From Allolobophora icterica (taxonomy: Eukaryota; Annelida; Clitellata; Crassiclitellata; Lumbricidae): a stretch of 64,000 nucleotides of DNA. The position numbers and the translations under genes were made by a program. Each line of letters begins with the position of its first letter. Position 1 is the stretch's first letter. The stretch covers positions 68,302,110-68,366,109 of the forward strand of contig OY744605.1 of the NCBI GenBank assembly GCA_963556255.1, written 5' to 3'. The notes under the pieces were generated by a model. That model did no database searches. It was not told the origin of the DNA and worked only from the letters and a program-made list of their open reading frames with translations. Shown piece after piece: positions 23,801 to 35,307 of this stretch.

Positions 23801-26800
23801 AGTTGCAGAATGAACAATACAATGTGGAAATGTTGGGTAGGCAGAGTGCACTTGAATAAATTTCAAACAAAAACTGAAAGACAATTAAGAAAATGTACTA
23901 TGCACTGCACACAGTTGTTCAGGACTAAAACAACAGCAATATGAATGCAGTACCTAGCACAATAAACACATACTATTATCCCATTTCAATATTATTAACA
24001 TGTCAAGTGAATTTGAGCCTAGTCTGAAAACAAGGTTTTACATTTTCTTTTAATCAACCAAACAACACATAATTAACTCTTATTGTGTAAATCATGTAAG
24101 GAACTGCACTTCTATATAGAACATTTTGTTCCTTTGACATTTTATATGGGACATATTATCCACATATGATTCCCTCCACTGAAGATTTTATCCATGACAT
24201 CTGAGGACATTTTAGACTACCAGGTAGTACACTGCACAAAGATGGCATAAAAGAACATTTGACAAAATCTGTCAAAATACTCAAGATTGTGACACTTACA
24301 TGCCATGTCCAAAGCCATCACATTTACACTGTCAGTAGAAAAACCCTCACGCAAAAAGAGCAGCAACAAGAATCAATACTGACTGTCGTGATCCTGTCCT
24401 GCCAGCTGCAACCTCAGTGGCCTTCGTGGTCGGAATGGATGGTTCTTCAGCATCTTGTTTGGCATCACGTGAAGCACCTTCCTCCAGTCATCATCATTTA
24501 AATGAACACAGTCAATGTATTTCAGCAGCTGTTCCAATTTGCCGTTTCCTAATCAAAAGAGAAGAAATCCTAACTGACTCTGGTGTCATCGAGTCCAACA
24601 TAACATATATAGTTTCCTAATCAAAATGAGAAAAAATCTGGTGTCATCAAGTCCAGCATACATTCAATTATTCATGTATTCAAGTATTCAAGCATCTTTC
24701 AGCAACCTCTCAAAAAACAGTTAATACAGCTGTCATGTATACTTGTATGCAAGTATAATTGTATATAGTCTGAAGTCAATATGCCTCATTTCAACCTGCA
24801 TGTGCATGGAACTGGGTTAAATAACACACATATAGGTATACAAATATATTTGTACATATACATACATAGTAGGTCTACATCAGGGATGGCGAACCTATGG
24901 CACGCCAGCCCAAAGTGGAACGCGTTAAAATTTGTTGGGCACGTGGAACTCAGAGCGTCCCCAAAATTTCAAACTGAGAAATACAAAATCCCTGTATAAA
25001 TCCACATTTTCTTATTTGAAGGACTTTATTTTACCACCTTTCAAAAACGATCTTTGAAATAACATATTAAATTCATTTTTTTAACGCTTTGTTAACAAAA
25101 ACCTATACGAAAAAAATTATATACTGTGCAATATTCCGAAGGGCACGCGACGGTATTTTTTAGATGATTTATCAGCAGTTTGGCACGCACCTTAAAAAAG
25201 GTTTGCCACCCCTGGTCTACATCATAAATCTGTAGATCCAGTAAATACTTTGCTGTACCTTAGCTGTTGCCCAGATCAAGTAATTGTAATCACGGGATTT
25301 ATAAAAAGCTCATCATGGAACTGGGTTATTCACATCTTAAGTGAAAAAAAAAGCAGGCGTGGTCCGCTTAAGTTCCAAGTGAGCAGCAAACCAAGTACCG
25401 GTACCTCGAAAGAATGGTTGCCCTGTTGCCATTTCTGCAACGATGCAACCAGCACTCCACAGATCGGTGGCTTTCGTACAGTCTTCACTGGAGATGATCA
25501 GCTCAGGGGAGCAGTACCAGTATGAACCAGCAGCATCAACAGATTTTGCCTTAAAGCAACACAGACAAAAGGTCATATGATAGCGACTAATCAGAAAGTC
25601 AATATCATCCTCACAAATTTGTCAATAACAAGTGACTTTGAACCATGTCTAGTTTGTCTACCAAGCATTTCTTTGACACAGCCTTGGAAGTATTAAACAA
25701 GAAATGACCTCTTGTTACCTCACCATACCTCATCTCACCTCATCATACCATACCTTGTAACCTCACCTTATTCAGGGAATATGGCTGAAAAAGGCATATA
25801 CTAAACAAAAGAATACCTTATCTTACTATAGATTATCGTGACTGTGACTAGGATATACATTTATAAGTGACTGGGAAGATTCCCTTAAAATACCTGATCT
25901 CAACTTACCACACCATGCCCTGCCTTACCCTATTATACCTCACCTTACCCTCACATTCTCTCTGGTGCTGAACTCAGCCGAGGGTTACTGTTTCCACAAA
26001 GTGACGTTACACTGTTATGTCCACGACCTTCCTCCAGACTGTATGAAGGTCAAACTTCAGCTCCAACAGATCTTCTCCACCACTTTAGTTCACATAGTCC
26101 TAGGCTGACCATGTGGTCTTCTCCAATATTACTCCTCAGGGGTCTGTTCATAGCCGGTCCACAAGGCTCTCTGGTGGTCCTCGTCTGCAGCGTGGGCAAC
26201 ATGTCCAAAGAAGCGCATTCTTCATCTCTGGCAGAGATCGGTACCACCGCTGTTCTCCTTCTGATCACAATATTTATTGCTCACATGGTCTGAGCACAGA
26301 ATCCAGAGGATTCTACTGAGGCACCACATGTTGAAACTGTCAAGTTTCTTGTTAAGGGCCTCTGTGGTTGGTCACATCTTGCTGCTATAATACAGCACTA
26401 GCAGCAAAAACAATCTACGAGGTGTAGTTTAGTATTAAGCTCATATTGTAAAATAACAGATGTTTTTATTTACGGAGACCATGCACGATCTGGCAATTGC
26501 GGTTAGGCACTTATCGCCTCTTCGCTAGAACCACTAGGCACTGTATGGCTGCTGAGGTAACTAAAGGCTTCACATTACTCCACATTACTTGGGTTCTAAT
26601 CCCAACTTGTGAGACAGAAAGCACATAAAGAGTGGCAGTAGAGAGTCATACTTTGCTACTCAAGGGGAAGTCTCCGATCTTCAGCATTAGGCTACTGGAG
26701 TTGATTTGGATCACATTCGGTCGGAGGTTTCCGTGGTAAATATCAGCCGAGTGGATGTATTTCAGACCTCGCATCAGCTGATAAGTGAACAGCTTGCAGT

Positions 26801-27161
26801 GACCAGCGGTCAACTGTCCACTCCAAATCAGTGTCTGCAGGTCAGTGTCCAGCAACTCCTGGACAGCGTAGAGACTTTGGCACCGGTCAGAGCTAGCATG
26901 TGGATATTGAATGGTGCCATGAAAGATGACCACATTCTCGTGGTCAAGCTGTCGCAGGAGACGAGCCTCATGCCGATATGTTATGGAGTCGACAATGAGG
27001 CGTTTGATGATGACTCGGCTGTTTGTTTTTGTGTCACTGGCATAAAAGAGGGCGCCACTTGCTCCACCGCTGACTGGACGAATGTTCTGGTAACGAGCCT
27101 CAGGGGTTGTAGCAATTTGGGCAAAGTTTGTTTGGTGCTTCTCCCCTTCAGAATCGGCCAT
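20852..27161 (-). CDS. ERK/MAPK-like protein, probable pseudokinase, with long C-terminal tail (5 exons)
   Basis: Exons, in transcription order: 27161-26652 (preceded by an acceptor at 27165), 25549-25405, 24548-24384, 23419-23271, 22396-20852. All junctions are GT/AG with matching phases (0, 1, 1, 0). The product is about 837 aa. Exon 1 holds the N-lobe: GGASGALF loop, RVIIKR with the ATP-site Lys, and a Glu in HEARLL. It also has [15 protein letters not shown], a MAPK hallmark. The catalytic loop is HGNLRP, so the catalytic Asp is Asn; DFG is DFP. Exon 2 has no TxY motif but has [15 protein letters not shown] and FFRG. Exon 4 has [15 protein letters not shown] and [14 protein letters not shown], typical of ERKs. 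The last 514 residues are a disordered tail with LTQ(S/G)Q repeats, Ser/Glu-rich stretches and a basic end [10 protein letters not shown] that could be a nuclear signal. A scaffold role is inferred. The exact MAPK subfamily (ERK3/4, ERK5 or other) is unclear. Confidence 0.82.
22417..22630 (-). mobile_element. tRNA-derived SINE in the last intron of the kinase-like gene
   Basis: The minus strand starts near 22630 with GAATGGTAACACTCATGG and a B-box-like GCGGTTCGATACC. It ends at 22417-22440 in an ATT-rich tail. The 3' part (CTTCTTTATTAACTCAAACTGACAA read on plus as two short words) matches the 3' part of the SINE at 54408-54870. It lies about 20 bp upstream of the exon 5 acceptor. Confidence 0.6.
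24881..25214. mobile_element. Non-autonomous hAT element, 334 bp, in an intron of the kinase-like gene; perfect 8-bp target duplication
   Basis: GTCTACAT flanks both sides (24873-24880 and 25215-25222). The ends are CAGGGATGGCGAACC and GGTTTGCCACCCCTG, inverted with two mismatches. GGCACGC words occur near both ends. No coding capacity. The perfect duplication suggests a fairly recent insertion. Confidence 0.92.
26040..26400 (-). pseudogene. Degraded C-terminus of a LINE ORF2
   Basis: Minus-strand conceptual reading, interrupted by stops and frameshifts, gives [13 protein letters not shown], then [20 protein letters not shown] and [12 protein letters not shown], a pattern typical of the region after reverse transcriptase in LINE ORF2. 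It sits in the intron between kinase exons 1 and 2. It is inactive. Confidence 0.6.
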
Positions 27162-27525
27162 AGCCTGTAATTAAAAACCAGCAATTCCAACAAATTGATT
27201 CTTATATATTATTTTCATCAAAACAAAAAATTAACAAAATATTAAACAGTTCAACATTATTTTACTAAAACTCTCACAAATGTTACCAAATCATTAAGAT
27301 ATTTTATCTTAGTTTTAACCCGTGAAGTATGAAATGATTCACGGTATTGCACTGTGCTACAGACAGCAAACCCACAAAAGTGGCCTAACTCCGTGAACAC
27401 TCACAAACTAAGATGAAAATATTTTCACAGAAACTGAGATAATTTAACTCATTAATCTTATAAGACTTTAAATACCGATATCATTATATGATTTAATCTT
27501 CATTACTCAGCTATTGATTACTTAC

Positions 27526-27717
27526 TGCCGGATCGAAGTCATCTCTTCCTCGATATAATAAACAGTGCGTCTGATTTGAAAATAGTAGGCGGGTTGAAAA
27601 TCGATCGCGCTGGATCGAGTAGGCGAGCGATTTGCGGTCGACCTCGGGAGCTCTTGTGTACAGCGTATTTTGTGTATCGTATTCGTAATTTTTCGTATCG
27701 CTGCATATAGCAATCAT
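27526..27717 (-). other. Possible 5' exon of the kinase-like gene
   Basis: A GCA|GTAAGTAA donor at 27526-27525 and the acceptor at 27165 would join this segment to exon 1 in phase 0. The frame is open for 64 codons from an ATG at 27717 and would extend the protein N-terminus (ending DDFDPA before AMADSEG). Coding character is weak, so it may be 5' UTR instead. The Met at 27161 is kept as the conservative start. Confidence 0.4.
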
Positions 27718-27799
27718 CCTTCAGTTCCGTTATAGGTATCTTGAAGAGGCGCTATATAAATTTTCAGAATGAATGAATGAACATTCACTAGAAACCTAC

Positions 27800-28069
27800 C
27801 ACTGACGTAAGATGACGTGCGACGGCTGATATCACAACGTTGGCTGAGCCTTCAGCATACGTTGAACACTCATTTTTAGCTTGACCTTTCAGCCGGCAAT
27901 CCAATAAAATTTTATCGGCTTGTTTTCTGCAGGACTTGCAGTAAATTTTGTTCAGAGTCCGACGGTTTTCTATTTCGACTACATCGACATCGAACGAGTC
28001 GCCTAATTTCCATGACAGATACGTGCGCAACTGTACATTATTATTCGACTTGCTCATCTTCGCCGCCAT
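27800..28069 (-). CDS. First coding exon with a small Cys/His zinc-finger-like motif
   Basis: An ATG in a strong start context (AAAATGGCGGCG) at 28069 opens 90 codons that end in phase 0 at a GTAGGT donor (27799). The protein begins MAAKMSKSNNN. It contains IYCKSCRK (CxxC) followed about 40 residues later by AVARHLTS, an arrangement like the TTF/BED-type C2H2 domains seen in ZNF862/KIAA1586-like proteins, though the final His is not visible before the donor. The next exon was not identified independently. The kinase-like exon with acceptor at 27165 is also phase 0, so the two could splice together. Otherwise this is the start of a separate or broken gene. Confidence 0.45.
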
Positions 28070-29922
28070 TTTGTTTAAAATAATTTCCGAAATTGGTAAT
28101 GTTCCGTATGATGTCATGCGGTGTGAGGTGTCGGCCGTATTGTTAAGGCCAATCATATTGCACGAAATTGGAGTGATCAGTCAGCAGTAATTAGGACAAG
28201 TCACGGCACGCATTCACCGTTATCGCAAGTAAGTAAATTAAAATAATCTCAATTAGGTAAGTAAAATAATAGTCTGGCTCCAGGTTCGTCTATCGTCTTG
28301 GAGTCTAACTCAAACTCAAGGAGCGACGACCGACTGTCACCGACGGTGAGAAGCCTTAGGCTACGCGAGCGGTGAATCGCTCGCCGGTATCTTTGCTAGG
28401 CGAGCGACCAAGGAGAGCGATCGATCGCTCGCCTTAAATCAGACGCTCTGATAATAAAGTATGCAAAGTCCCAATAGGATTACATTGCTTTAAATTGATG
28501 AATGGGAAAACGTATAAGTACTGACTCGCAAAGTACAAAAAACTAATGGGTGTCTCTACTTAGGTTACAAGTGCCCTCTAACAACTTGTAAACTTTATCT
28601 GGAGTCATGCGTGTATATTGATTGTCTCTCAGTACTTTAAGCACAATTAACTGCCCAAATCATTGCTTATTACGAACAACTACGAGACAACTTATTACTT
28701 CCTCGCTTTGTCCACCGTCATGTCCCTAAAGGCGCCATATAAATGAGCGACACAGTAATGTTTGATTCTTATTTGGTTACCCAGTCGCGCATGACGCCGG
28801 AGAAATTCGCAAACGATACTTAACTTCTGTTCCTTTCGAAGTAACAGAAAAAACGAATTTAGAATTTCTATGAAAACTTCGTGGCTTACTTTGTACAGAA
28901 TGATTCAGGGTTCGACAAAAACACAATGGCGACTTCCTCGCACAGAGCTATGCTAATCTGTTTTCCTGCCTGCCTCAGCGCTCAAACGCACTTGGTCGAA
29001 TCGCATTGGATCTCCGACAATAACATTAGTTCGATGTAATCCAACACTAACACGGTAGTTTCTGTTTCACGACGCTGTCTCATAACAACGATGATTAACG
29101 TCGCCCTTATCCGTCATCAAAGCTCGGGACTGACACCACCCCAAAGCGGTAGTGGCAGAGTTATATCCAACATTGAAATTAAGCGAAGACTTGTAGGCAT
29201 ACTCCACTCTACTTGCGTTACCTAGCCATGGAAACTCAGCTACAATGATCAGTACACTGATCGAACACTATCAATAGGAAGATAGGGATAAGATGGCCAC
29301 CCGTCCTTATATGCTGAGCCTAAGACAAAAAATAAAGTCGCTAACACTTCATATCCATGGCTGGCTCTTGGGGCTCGCTTCCGGGGCTGTTATTTTTCTA
29401 CCAACTATAGTAGCCTAGCTTAGGTTGCATACTATTTCAAGTCCTTCCAAAAAGTCACGAACACGTTTCTCAAACTCTAGGCTTGAATATCTCGCACTTC
29501 ACGCTAATACAAACAATAAGTCCGTAACCAAACTTCCTACACTAAACCTATCCGAACGCTGGCTAAGTTTTTAGTCACCTGCTGGACCTGACGTGCTTGA
29601 GCGCTGGGAATACTCCGATATTTTGAGGCCTACATGATTTAGAATGTATATTATATACTTTAGTGAGTTAGGCTACAGACTTACATTCACCTTCGCCTCA
29701 TTGGTTATCTATAGATTCTACCCAATGGGACCTATTCTACACATGACTGGAAACCTTCTATTTCATGTCGTGACTAGTTTTTGGGCGATAATGGGGTTAG
29801 GGAAATATCGTGTTGATTTGTTAGCACCATATTTAATATTACACATAAGAATTGAGGCGGGGCGACACCTGTGGATAAGATTGCAACTGGATATATAATT
29901 TTTAAACTACCATTCCTCTACA

Positions 29923-29924
<2 letters not shown>
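28070..29924. other. Non-coding interval upstream of the minus-strand exons
   Basis: Possible promoter region for the minus-strand first exons. Clustered CGCTCGCC/GCGAGCG words lie at 28360-28435. A LINE/SINE-tail-like word, AAAGGCGCCATATAAATG, lies at 28729. No coding exon supported. Confidence 0.4.

Positions 29925-29972
<48 letters not shown>
29925..29972. repeat. (TA)n microsatellite
   Basis: TA dinucleotide tract of about 48 bp. Confidence 0.9.
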
Positions 29973-29976
<4 letters not shown>

Positions 29977-30604
29977 CACAATGTGCATAGGCTATAGGCC
30001 TACGCTGTATATATTCTATGGATGATGCCCTAGGATCCATAATAAATATAGATGCCTTGGATTCTACCTAGCACCAAAACTAAGTCCTAATAGTTTGTTT
30101 GCATCACTCTAGATCTTTGTTTACACCGACCCATTATCCTAACTCGTGTTGATTAGAATTGATTAAGCACCCGTGCAGCTGGTTATAGTGACACTGAAAT
30201 TTCGCCGATTTACATTTGGACCAAATCTTAAGCAACCAAATGCGACCGTCCAGTTTTTCATCGAAATGACGAAGGGTAAATACTCGATGCCATCACCAAA
30301 AACATGACCTGACTTTTCCTTTGATTCATTAGTGGTTATGAGAGCTTTTACCCCTCATTTATGATTTCTGACGTCAGAAAGAGAAAAATCCGGGTTAAAA
30401 TTCTCAGTAACTGAAACGCAAACAACCTCTTCTGAGAGCCGTGTTCACTGGGCCGACACTTGCCGACAGCAGGCTAACTGACAATGTTAGCTACATTTGT
30501 CTGTGCGCTAGGAGGTCTGTTCGCATACCGATGGTCGTTTATTTGAGAGTTATAAACATCTGATTAGCAGCAAGGTCCGTAAACGGGTAATAGCCTTGCG
30601 ACCG

Positions 30605-31345
30605 TTCAAAAAAGGCAGCGGTGGTGAAGGACGTAATCGTAATCTCCAAACTTCTAAGACGCCACTCGAAGGCCAAGCGCAGGGCACCAGCCTATTCACG
30701 AGCGCTGCATCAAGTCAGAGGGGTGTTTCCAAAGAGTAGTCCAAAGGAGGTCTGAGTCCGGTTACCCTGGGGACCAGATCAAGAGAGTAGGCAGAGCAGC
30801 TGTTAGGACGGGTGTCGTTTAGGGCGAGAAGAATTGGAGGTAGGGAAATCAGATGAGTAGGGGTAGGAGTTCTTGAAAAGGTGAGACTTCAGTTTTGAGT
30901 GGAAGCCCGAAGGTGAGAGATAGAGGAGCATGAGGAGGAGGATGGAGGACCGGTTACAATGGTGATGGTAGAGGAACCGAGAATCTGCGGAACTCAGAGG
31001 GGATATCGTTTCAGAGGCGTGGTGTTGTGGCTTGGAGAACTTGAGATAAGTAGTGACAGGGGTCGAGAAAGACTGAGGTAGGATGATCGGGTGGAGCGGA
31101 TTGCCTGGATGGCGTAAGATCACGGAGATACTTGGGCTAGGAATATTGTAGGGAGTTGTAGGTTAGTGATAGGACTTTAAATTGCAATGGATTCGCGCTG
31201 TTTTTTTTTTAACCAATGGAGTGATTTGAGGATATGGGAGTGATATGATGATGTTTGGACGTTCTAGTGACAGCCCTGGCTAGTGAGTTTTGGATAAGTT
31301 GCAGACGTTTGATTTGGGTGGATTTAAGAACCTCATCCGATCAAT
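30605..31345 (-). pseudogene. 3' end of an L2-like LINE (ORF2 C-terminus with frameshifts plus 3' UTR)
   Basis: Minus-strand reading from 31340 gives QIKRLQLIQNSLARAVTRT, then HHHITPI, LKSLHW and KVLSLTYNSL, then KYLRDLTPSR, the well-known order of motifs after reverse transcriptase in L2/CR1-type LINEs. Frameshifts and an A-run break the frame. The 3' side has CGTAATCTCCAAACTTCTAA followed by GACGCCACTCGAAGGCC, shared with 35870-36430. Confidence 0.7.
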
Positions 31346-31929
31346 GCATTGAAAATTGAGCAAGGGCAGGACCATACTGTCGCTATTGAAAACGTATACA
31401 TTTGCATCTGCATTTAACATGCATCAGGGGCTTGATTGAAACTTGAGGGCTCAAATGAAGGCCTTCCTCCAGGAAAATAATAATGAACATTGTTTCTTCT
31501 GGGTATGAAAGTGGGATACAGTGCCCTCCAGTCCATAAAGTATGGGGGGTCAGAGCCGGATTAACAAATGTGGTGGCCCTGTTCAGTTAAACTGTGGGCC
31601 CCCAACGACTGTATCCTGTAGAGTGTAGGCCTACACAATAAAATGGCATCATTTTATAATGTGTCACATAGCATTTGACAGGTCAGTTCAGATGCTTAAC
31701 TTTGGTCTAGAAAGTGGGGGTACACAATTGCGCATCGTTTCCCCTTCAAGACCGTTAAGTGATTATATAATGGCGCCCAATAATAATAATAATGATGATG
31801 ATGATAGTAATAATAACACTAGCAATAAATATAATAATGACAATAAGCGTAATAATAAATATAGTTACAATAACATGAATAATAATATAATAATGAAAAT
31901 AAAAAATTATAATTTAAAATTACTAACAA

Positions 31930-34085
31930 TAAACGTGTTTCATTATTGAAGAGACGTATGTCGATCATAATTGAAGTGACGTAACAATAGGTCTTTATTC
32001 TCTAGATTTAAACCTAATAACAATAGACTTATATTAGTCACTTATTCATAAATTGAAGTGAATTAAGAATGGCCTTTAAACCTAGTCCCCGGCGCCGCCG
32101 CCATCCGCCGCCGCCGCCGCCGATAAGCCCTCAAGTCGAAACCAGTCGCTAAGCTAGCGACTGCTAGCGACTTCGTTCACTTAATATTTTGCTTGTTGTT
32201 TTAATCGCGGTTTCCGAATTTCGATTTGACGAAGACATCAGCAGCAGGACATGAGCAACATTTACAATACAATACACCATAATAATCGCTTGTTGAGGAA
32301 AACAAGCTGATATGCCGCAACTTGGCACATTAGAGAAAGTGTTTGCGCTATCAGTAAGAGTTCTTATAGAGAATATGGAGGATATAGTTGTTGTTTCTTT
32401 TTTTGGTAAAGTGAATTTATGTATTCTATTACGAAGATGGTGTGATGCTTAAGAAGGGGGGGGGGATAAGCCGGGTGAGAATTTTCGGGGTTGAGCGTTC
32501 AATCCTATAATCTTTCTTAGGACCCCCACATTCAAGTCTTCATTGCACACCCCAGGGGTCGTTTCCAACCCCTTAGTTGTGCTGGTGTGATTTAACATTA
32601 ATTGATTGTGAATCTTTGACAAACTGGAGAAATTTCCATGGTGCACATGTATGCATTTTTGAATTTTCTCAATAAAGGAATTGATTTTGATTCGAGTTTG
32701 ACTTGCAAAACTGCTAGCGTTGAAATCATTCTACTTTCAAATTTCGCTGACATCGGTTTGCAAAATACGAATAAAATGTTCAACTCCACAAAGTCTAACC
32801 CCCAGTCTTTTTTCTACAATTCTCACACTGGGAATAATTGTGCCGGAGTACATGATTCTCGTTCTCTGCCACTGCCTGAAAGAGCCACGCATCAGCAGTT
32901 TCGGCCAACTGGTTGGTCATAAGATCGGGTACTGCTAAAAAGTCCTCCATGTTTCATTCGATTTATCAAGCGTTCAATTTCACGAAATCACATTAACATT
33001 AATTTCACGGTCATCGTTCTGTCCTCTGTCAGCATGCCCAAATGGAGCGGAGCCCGTATTCCCTTATTGGACCCATATAGAGCTCATATGGGTTCCATCT
33101 AATGCCCACGGGAATGATGACACGGTCAGTACAGTATGCGATAAAATGCATTATATTGTTAGGTAATCAGTTATGTCCAATAGACATACCTGATTACATG
33201 AGAAGTCGATAGCAAGTCGCTAAGTCAGTCGATAAGTCTAAGCGACTTAGTCAGTCGATAAGCATGCGACTTAGTCGACTGAGTCGCTAAGTCAGTCGCT
33301 AACTCATCAAGTCAGTCGCTAACTCCTTAGCGACTGACTCCGGGGACTATTTAAACCTACAAAACTAAAACCTACAATCACGAACAATAGACGTGTTTCA
33401 CAATTGAAATGACGTGACAATAGGCCTTTAGGGCCTATTCTCTAAATTTAAATTCAGTTACATTAATAGGCTTTATCCTAATTGAAGCGACGTAACAAAG
33501 TCCTTTATTCTATAAATCTGAAATTATTAGTTATAGACGTGTTCCATAATCGAAATGACGTACTTAACAAATGATAGTCCTTTATTCTCTAACTTTGAAC
33601 TTAATAACAATAAACTTTTTCATAATTTAAGTAACGTAACCAAGGCCTTTATTCTCTATATCTGAGATTAAAAATAATAGACGTTTTAGCAATTGTAATG
33701 ACGTAACTATGACCCTTTATTGTCTAAATTTAAACTTAATGACCGTAGACTTTTCATAGCTGAAGTGACGTAACAAAGGCCTTTATTCTCTGAATGTAAA
33801 CTTAACATAACAATACACTTCTTCATAATTGATGAGACGTAGTCTAACAACTGCCTTTATTCTCAAAATCTAAAAATTACTAAATAATGTGTTTCATAAG
33901 TGAAGTGACATAACAACGGGCTTTTGGTTTTTAAATTAAAACTTACAGGCCTACAATAGACGTGTTTCATAATAAAAGTGACGTAAAAGGGTCTTTATTC
34001 TTAAAATTTACATTTGTTAACAAAAAACTTGTTTCACAGTGTTTCATAATTGAAATGACGTAACAATGGGCCTTTATTGTACCGT
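31930..34085 (+). repeat. Tandem array of about 72-bp units with repeated TGACGTAA sites (interrupted)
   Basis: Units contain TAGACGTGTTTCATAATTGA, AGTGACGTAACAA and CCTTTATTCTCTAAATTTAA. Ten copies are spaced about 72 bp apart from 33409 to 34053, and one or two lie at 31940-32080, left of the nested element. TGACGTAA is a bZIP (CREB/ATF)-type core; whether it is bound is unknown. Confidence 0.8.
32085..33347. mobile_element. Nested inverted-repeat element with AGTCGCTAA subterminal repeats
   Basis: The termini are GTCCCCGG and CCGGGGAC, perfectly inverted. TTTAAACCTA stands immediately left (32075-32084) and two bases to the right (33350-33359). A TA also flanks both ends, so the target duplication may be TA or 9-10 bp. 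Near both ends are repeated AGTCGCTAAG/CTTAGCGACT words. An internal segment (32478-32840) is a repeat also found at 62810-63400. No transposase ORF found. Confidence 0.6.
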
Positions 34086-34218
34086 CAGGTAGTAAGTGTT
34101 TAAATAAGCAAGTAAAAATAGGTCTAACTTTAAGGATTTCTTTAAGAATTAACTTAACTTTAAGCATTTCTGGCTGATTTCTTAGATGAATCTGTCTGAT
34201 AATGGAAACTCCTATAGG

Positions 34219-34423
34219 CAGGGGCGTAACTTTGGTCTGAAAAGTGGGGGGGGGGTACCATTTCTTACAAACACGAAGCAAGGCTGAGAATGCGATCTCT
34301 GGGAAGGCACAATAATTAAAATATTGATTGGCATTGTTAAAAAGTGGGGGGGGGGGGTACGGTACCTCCACTCCAAAAGTGGGGGTACGGGTACCCCTCG
34401 TACCCCCACAAATGACGCCTATG
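34219..34423. mobile_element. hAT-type MITE, family A copy 2 (inside the 3.1-kb hAT element)
   Basis: The ends are CAGGGGCGTAACTTTGG and TGACGCCTATG. The flanks are CCTATAGG (34211-34218) and CCCATAGG (34424-34431). The body shares ACGAAGCAAGG and GCGATCTCTGGGAAGGCAC with copy 1. Confidence 0.88.
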
Positions 34424-34679
34424 CCCATAGGTGCCCACACATGAGCGAAATTTGTGTATTTGTGTATATTAAATGCGTAGTTTCGAAAAATTTGTTCCTA
34501 GTTTTGTTTACTCAGTTTACTATTAGACTTAACAAATAGCAATAATTATAAAATATTAAAAAAAATTCTTTTGCATGTGTGGGGCCCCTCAAGTGTGGGG
34601 GCCCCTGTTCGGCCGAACATGTTGAACATGCCTTAATCCCCCTCTGTGGGAGGTACTGGTACCCCTCGTACCCCCGAAA

Positions 34680-34856
34680 GTATACCTACCGTAACCTACG
34701 TAAGTACGTATGCACGTAAATGTATGTACATGTATGTATATGTATGCATGAGTGTGTGTATGTACGTGTGTCGGCCATTATGCATGTTTGAATGTATGTA
34801 TGTAGCCTATGTGTGTCGGTCCCTATGTATGTATGTATGTATGTATGCTTAAAGAA
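34680..34856 (+). repeat. Degenerate (TATG)n/(GTAC) microsatellite on the 5' side of LINE copy 3
   Basis: Tetranucleotide repeat of the TATG type with interruptions. The LINE fragment starts directly at its right edge, and GTATGTATA resumes after the LINE tail at 35307. Confidence 0.8.
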
Positions 34857-35307
34857 TTTCTACTTGGTTCGTGATCAGCTGGATCTATACCGAGGAACTC
34901 CCAAATGTGGCCCCACTCAGAAAGGTTCTGGTACATTCTGTTCGGTGGGTGTGTGCGCGGCGTGGGGGTGCGGGGAGGTCGGACGAATGGCCTCTGGCGC
35001 GAGTTAAATTTAGTTAAGAGTAGTTAAGATTACCTAGATGGTTATTTTTTTTTCTTTTTAGTTATGCTCTTCTTGAATTTCTTTCTTTTCTTCCTTCATC
35101 TTTTTTCTCTGCTTTTCTTCCTGATTCTTATCTTAATTTGTCTTGGTAATTTACATGTATAGGCGGCCCGTCAGCGGGACCTTAGTCCCTTTGGGTCTTC
35201 CTTTTGCCTTCCTAGATTCCTTACGAAATGATATATATGTGTATGTGTTAAACTGTCAGGAATGCAATAAAAGACATTGAATTGAATTGAATTGAATTGA
35301 ATTGAAT
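34857..35307 (+). mobile_element. 3' fragment of a LINE (copy 3) inside a (TATG)n tract
   Basis: It ends at 35307 with GACATTG followed by a (AATTG)n tail, and has an AATAAA-like CAATAAAAG just upstream. The 3' UTR segment at 35170-35210 (GCGGGACCTTAGTCCCTTTG, then CTTCCTTTTGCC) aligns with the 3' UTRs of LINE copies 1 and 2. Only about 450 bp is present, and the start falls at the end of the preceding microsatellite. Confidence 0.75.
35176..35189 (+). other. 3'-UTR hairpin of LINE copy 3
   Basis: GGGACCTTAGTCCC: five-pair stem GGGAC/GTCCC with a four-base loop. It corresponds to the hairpins at 4500-4513 and 57694-57707. Confidence 0.5.

Larger units (their letters stand above)
31551..34646. 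mobile_element. hAT-type element of 3.1 kb, non-coding, inserted in a family A MITE
   Basis: The ends are CAGAGCCGGATTAA and TTAATCCCCCTCTG. The flanks are TGGGGGGT (31543-31550) and TGGGAGGT (34647-34654), an 8-bp duplication with one change. Outside it, CCCTCCAGTCCATAAAGTA on the left and TACCCCTCGTACCCCCG on the right are two halves of a family A MITE (compare 12200-12262). Inside are a tandem array, a nested inverted-repeat element (32085-33347) and a further family A MITE (34219-34423). No transposase ORF is seen. Confidence 0.75.
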
